Position numbers and translations under genes: made by a program. The notes beneath the pieces are model-generated. The model worked only from the letters and a program-made list of their open reading frames with translations. It did no database searches and was not told the DNA's origin. From Sulfuritalea sp. (GTDB taxonomy: Bacteria > Pseudomonadota > Gammaproteobacteria > Burkholderiales > Rhodocyclaceae), in NCBI GenBank assembly GCA_022843505.1, contig JALHNN010000099.1:1-7961 (forward strand): a stretch of 7,961 bases of DNA, in the 5' to 3' direction. How positions within the stretch are numbered: position 1 is the stretch's first letter; every line of letters starts with the position of its first letter. This document shows positions 6,565-7,961 of the stretch, one piece after another.

Positions 6565-7202
6565 TAGGCCTTCGCCGCCAGCTCGGCCTTGAGCCGCTGG
6601 ATCTCGGCGCGCGCGGCGTCGAGGTCGGTCTGCAGCCGGCGATTCAGCTCGCGCAGCTCGCGCGTGCGCTCCTCGACCTGGGTTTCCAGTTCCTCGTTGG
6701 CGCGGCGCAGCTCGGCCAGCAGGTGGCGTTCGGATTCTGTCAGGTCGTCGGTCATTTCCTGCATCAGCGCGGCGGCGACACGGGCCTTTAACTCCGGATC
6801 GGCCGCGTTCAACTGCTGGGCCATGGCGCGATCGACTACCACGATGTGGTGCAGCAGCCAATGCACCAGATACTCGATCAGGGTGACGGTGATGCTGGTG
6901 CGGCCGTTTTCGAAGTCGGCGGTAAGGTCGCGCAGCACGCTGCGAAAATAGGCATGCTCGCCGCAATGCCGCGTCACCAGATCCTGCGAACAGCCCCCGC
7001 CGGCCATCAGGCGCTCTTCGAAGCCGAAGTGGTCCTTGACGTAGGCATTCAGCTCGTCAAGCAGCTTGCGCATGTTTTCCGGGCTGTACTCTTCATGCGT
7101 GGTCGCATCCAGCGCATTGATCATGCCCACCAGCGCCTGGTGCTGGGCGTCGATCTCGTCGATGCCCAGCGCAAAATCACTGCTCCACTTGATGATGTGC
7201 AA
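6564..7202 (-). CDS. bacteriohemerythrin with C-terminal coiled coil
   Basis: This 212-residue protein combines a hemerythrin O2-binding domain (about residues 1-130) with a long helical extension. The di-iron ligands expected from the family are all visible: His21 (EIDAQH), His58 and Glu62 (DHFGFEE), His79 and His83 (RHCGEH), and His119 and Asp124 (HHIVVVD). The start is TTG. It gives the short MHIIKW leader before the first helix that is usual in bacteriohemerythrins, and a GGAGGAAGG ribosome site precedes it. Residues about 155-210 (for example LETQVEERTRELRELNRRLQ) form a heptad-rich coiled coil of the type that links sensors to histidine kinase or GGDEF domains, yet the protein ends there. 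Likely roles are oxygen binding, delivery or sensing in the cytoplasm; no signal peptide is seen. Cys71 and Cys80 flank or touch the iron-binding helix, which I do not recall as typical. Confidence 0.94.
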   Translation of the reverse strand: MHIIKWSSDFALGIDEIDAQHQALVGMINALDATTHEEYSPENMRKLLDELNAYVKDHFGFEERLMAGGGCSQDLVTRHCGEHAYFRSVLRDLTADFENGRTSITVTLIEYLVHWLLHHIVVVDRAMAQQLNAADPELKARVAAALMQEMTDDLTESERHLLAELRRANEELETQVEERTRELRELNRRLQTDLDAARAEIQRLKAELAAKA

Positions 7203-7210
7203 TTTGCGTC

Positions 7211-7219
7211 CCTTCCTCC
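7211..7219 (-). promoter_or_regulatory. Shine-Dalgarno that decides the TTG start of hemerythrin
   Basis: On the - strand this reads GGAGGAAGG, ending 8 bases before the TTG at 7202-7200. No in-frame ATG lies near the expected N-terminus, and family length fits the TTG, so the rare start codon is well supported. Confidence 0.7.
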
Positions 7220-7265
7220 GTGGCCGGACGACAAGTCAGTCTCCGGCAGCTATTGTTGTCGGGCC

Positions 7266-7297
7266 CCGGTCGATCCAGAGAAATCGGGATCAGCCGG
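7266..7297 (-). repeat. imperfect inverted repeat in the hemerythrin leader
   Basis: CCGG-TC-GATCC, ten bases, GGATC-AG-CCGG: nine Watson-Crick pairs, one G-T pair and one mismatch over 11 positions. It lies between the OsmC-like and hemerythrin genes, about 65 bases before the hemerythrin start. The rest of the 164-base gap shows no gene. The repeat could be an operator for a dimeric regulator or an RNA hairpin at the end of the upstream message; no T-run follows it, so a standard intrinsic terminator is unlikely. The symmetry is seen and the function is open. Confidence 0.35.
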
Positions 7298-7312
7298 TTG
7301 CGCCTCGCCGCA

Positions 7313-7341
7313 AGCCTACTACGGGGCGTCGTCCCGGTCAA
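7313..7341 (-). promoter_or_regulatory. weak candidate sigma70-type promoter for hemerythrin
   Basis: On the - strand, TTGACC (7341-7336) matches the -35 consensus at five of six positions. After 17 bases comes TAGGCT (7318-7313), which matches the -10 consensus at only three. If real, the inverted repeat at 7266-7297 would lie in the transcribed leader. The poor -10 makes this a low-confidence call. Confidence 0.2.
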
Positions 7342-7366
7342 AGCCGAGTGCCACGGCGCCGCAAAA

Positions 7367-7846
7367 TCAGATCGTCAGACCTGCCTGCGGTTCGATGCCC
7401 ACCGGAAAATTCACCGAATTGGCGATGAAGCAGAGGCGGTGCGCTTCCTCATGCAGGGCAAGGGCGCGCGCGACGTCGGCCCCCTGTGCCAGGCTCACGA
7501 TCGGCCGCAGCACCGCCGCCGTGAAGCGCCCGCCGCCGCCCTCATCCTCGACCATGGTGCCTTCCGCCTGGTCGCGGTAGGCCAGCACCACTATGCCGGC
7601 GGCGCTGCACAGGTGCAGGTACCACAGCATGTGGCAGGAGGACAGCGAGGCCAGCAGCAGGTCTTCCGGGTTGTAGCGCGTGGCGTCGCCGCGAAAGGCC
7701 GGGTCCGACGAGCCGGCCAGCGGCGGTCGGCCCGGCGCCGAAACGACATGGTCGCGCGAATAGGCGCGGTAGTCCGCCGTGCCGCTGCCGAGGTTGCCGG
7801 TCCATTCGACGGTGGTGGCGTAGCGATGGGTCCTGTCGCGGCTCAT
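7367..7846 (-). CDS. OsmC-family protein (thiol peroxidase-like)
   Basis: This 159-residue protein belongs to the OsmC/Ohr superfamily, whose members reduce organic hydroperoxides or act on other thiol substrates in the cytoplasm. The core motif YNPEDLLLASLSSCHMLWYL (residues 58-77) carries the first redox cysteine, Cys71, and Glu62. The second family cysteine is Cys139 in AHRLCFIANSVNFPV. Both needed cysteines are therefore present, and the N-terminal beta region (HRYATTVEW, AYSRDHVVSAPG) is normal. The ATG at 7846 overlaps the TGA of the upstream RDD gene in ATGA, which sets the start; the frame is open up to 7915, but that stretch overlaps the RDD gene and has no family likeness. The Shine-Dalgarno is poor (GGGGGCG), so coupling to the RDD gene is likely. 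Which peroxide it acts on is unknown. Confidence 0.9.
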   Translation of the reverse strand: MSRDRTHRYATTVEWTGNLGSGTADYRAYSRDHVVSAPGRPPLAGSSDPAFRGDATRYNPEDLLLASLSSCHMLWYLHLCSAAGIVVLAYRDQAEGTMVEDEGGGGRFTAAVLRPIVSLAQGADVARALALHEEAHRLCFIANSVNFPVGIEPQAGLTI

Positions 7847-7961
7847 CTCGGCGCCCCCGGCATAAGGTCCCGCACGGCGCGGATCACCACCGTGCGCGCC
7901 AGCTTGTCGTGCCAACCCTGCTTGCGCTGGTCGAAAGCCACCCAGAGGAAGCCCAGCCCCC
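7843..7961 (-). CDS. RDD-family membrane protein (3' end only)
   Basis: This reading frame enters from the right edge (first full codon at 7959-7957) and ends at TGA 7845-7843, giving 38 residues. The segment AFDQRKQGWHDKLARTVVI matches the conserved C-terminal end of RDD domains (D-x-x-x-Q-G-x-H-D-K-x-x-x-T-x-V). Members are small multi-pass inner-membrane proteins, some linked to transport; the membrane segments themselves lie outside the window. The gene overlaps the OsmC-like start by ATGA, so the two are probably cotranscribed. The fragment is too short for more than a family call. Confidence 0.8.
   Translation of the reverse strand, partial: GLGFLWVAFDQRKQGWHDKLARTVVIRAVRDLMPGAPR

Noticed and set aside
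6846..7580. 244-codon + strand frame across the hemerythrin-OsmC gap
   Set aside because: It overlaps two well-supported - strand genes, spans a non-coding gap and shows no protein family features.
7847..7915. Longer N-terminus for the OsmC-like protein
   Set aside because: The extra residues lie within the RDD gene and have no likeness to the family; the ATG at 7846 gives the normal OsmC length.

Overview
The window is GC-rich, densely packed bacterial DNA. Its gene content resembles that of a betaproteobacterium of the Rhodocyclales/Azoarcus-Thauera kind (an acyl-CoA catabolic cluster, a bacteriohemerythrin, and OsmC and RDD proteins). This placement is inferred from gene content and base composition, not shown by a marker gene.

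Bases 1-6554, all on the + strand, form one long acyl-CoA metabolism operon that is cut by the left edge. In order it holds: the 3' end of a large-type acyl-CoA dehydrogenase; a crotonase-fold protein whose active site resembles enoyl-CoA isomerase; a PaaI-type hotdog thioesterase; a divergent ComB-like (2-phosphosulfolactate phosphatase family) protein; a MaoC-like hotdog dehydratase; an AMP-forming acyl-CoA ligase; a crotonase with the complete catalytic set of delta3,5-delta2,4-dienoyl-CoA isomerase; and an epoxide-hydrolase-like alpha/beta hydrolase. Three junctions are ATGA or TGATG overlaps and most of the others are gaps of 3-11 bases, so translation is probably coupled. The one exception is about 150 bases between the MaoC gene and the ligase gene, which hold three consecutive hairpin-forming inverted repeats.

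Taken together, the ligase would activate a carboxylic acid, the dehydrogenase would desaturate it, the two isomerase-like crotonases would move double bonds, and the MaoC protein would hydrate the product. The thioesterase would release CoA, and the alpha/beta hydrolase would open an epoxide or another labile bond. No 3-hydroxyacyl-CoA dehydrogenase or thiolase is present, so the pathway is incomplete here. The set points to an unsaturated or cyclic acid, but the substrate cannot be read from the sequence. The ComB-like gene is the odd member and the best candidate for undescribed chemistry.

Bases 6564-7961 are on the - strand and converge on the operon with only 9 bases between stop codons. 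Read in their own direction they are: the 3' end of an RDD-family membrane protein gene (cut by the right edge), an OsmC-like thiol peroxidase overlapping it by ATGA, a 164-base gap with an imperfect inverted repeat, and a bacteriohemerythrin that starts at TTG and ends in a signalling-type coiled coil with no output domain.

I saw no rRNA, tRNA, CRISPR array, transposase or attachment site.
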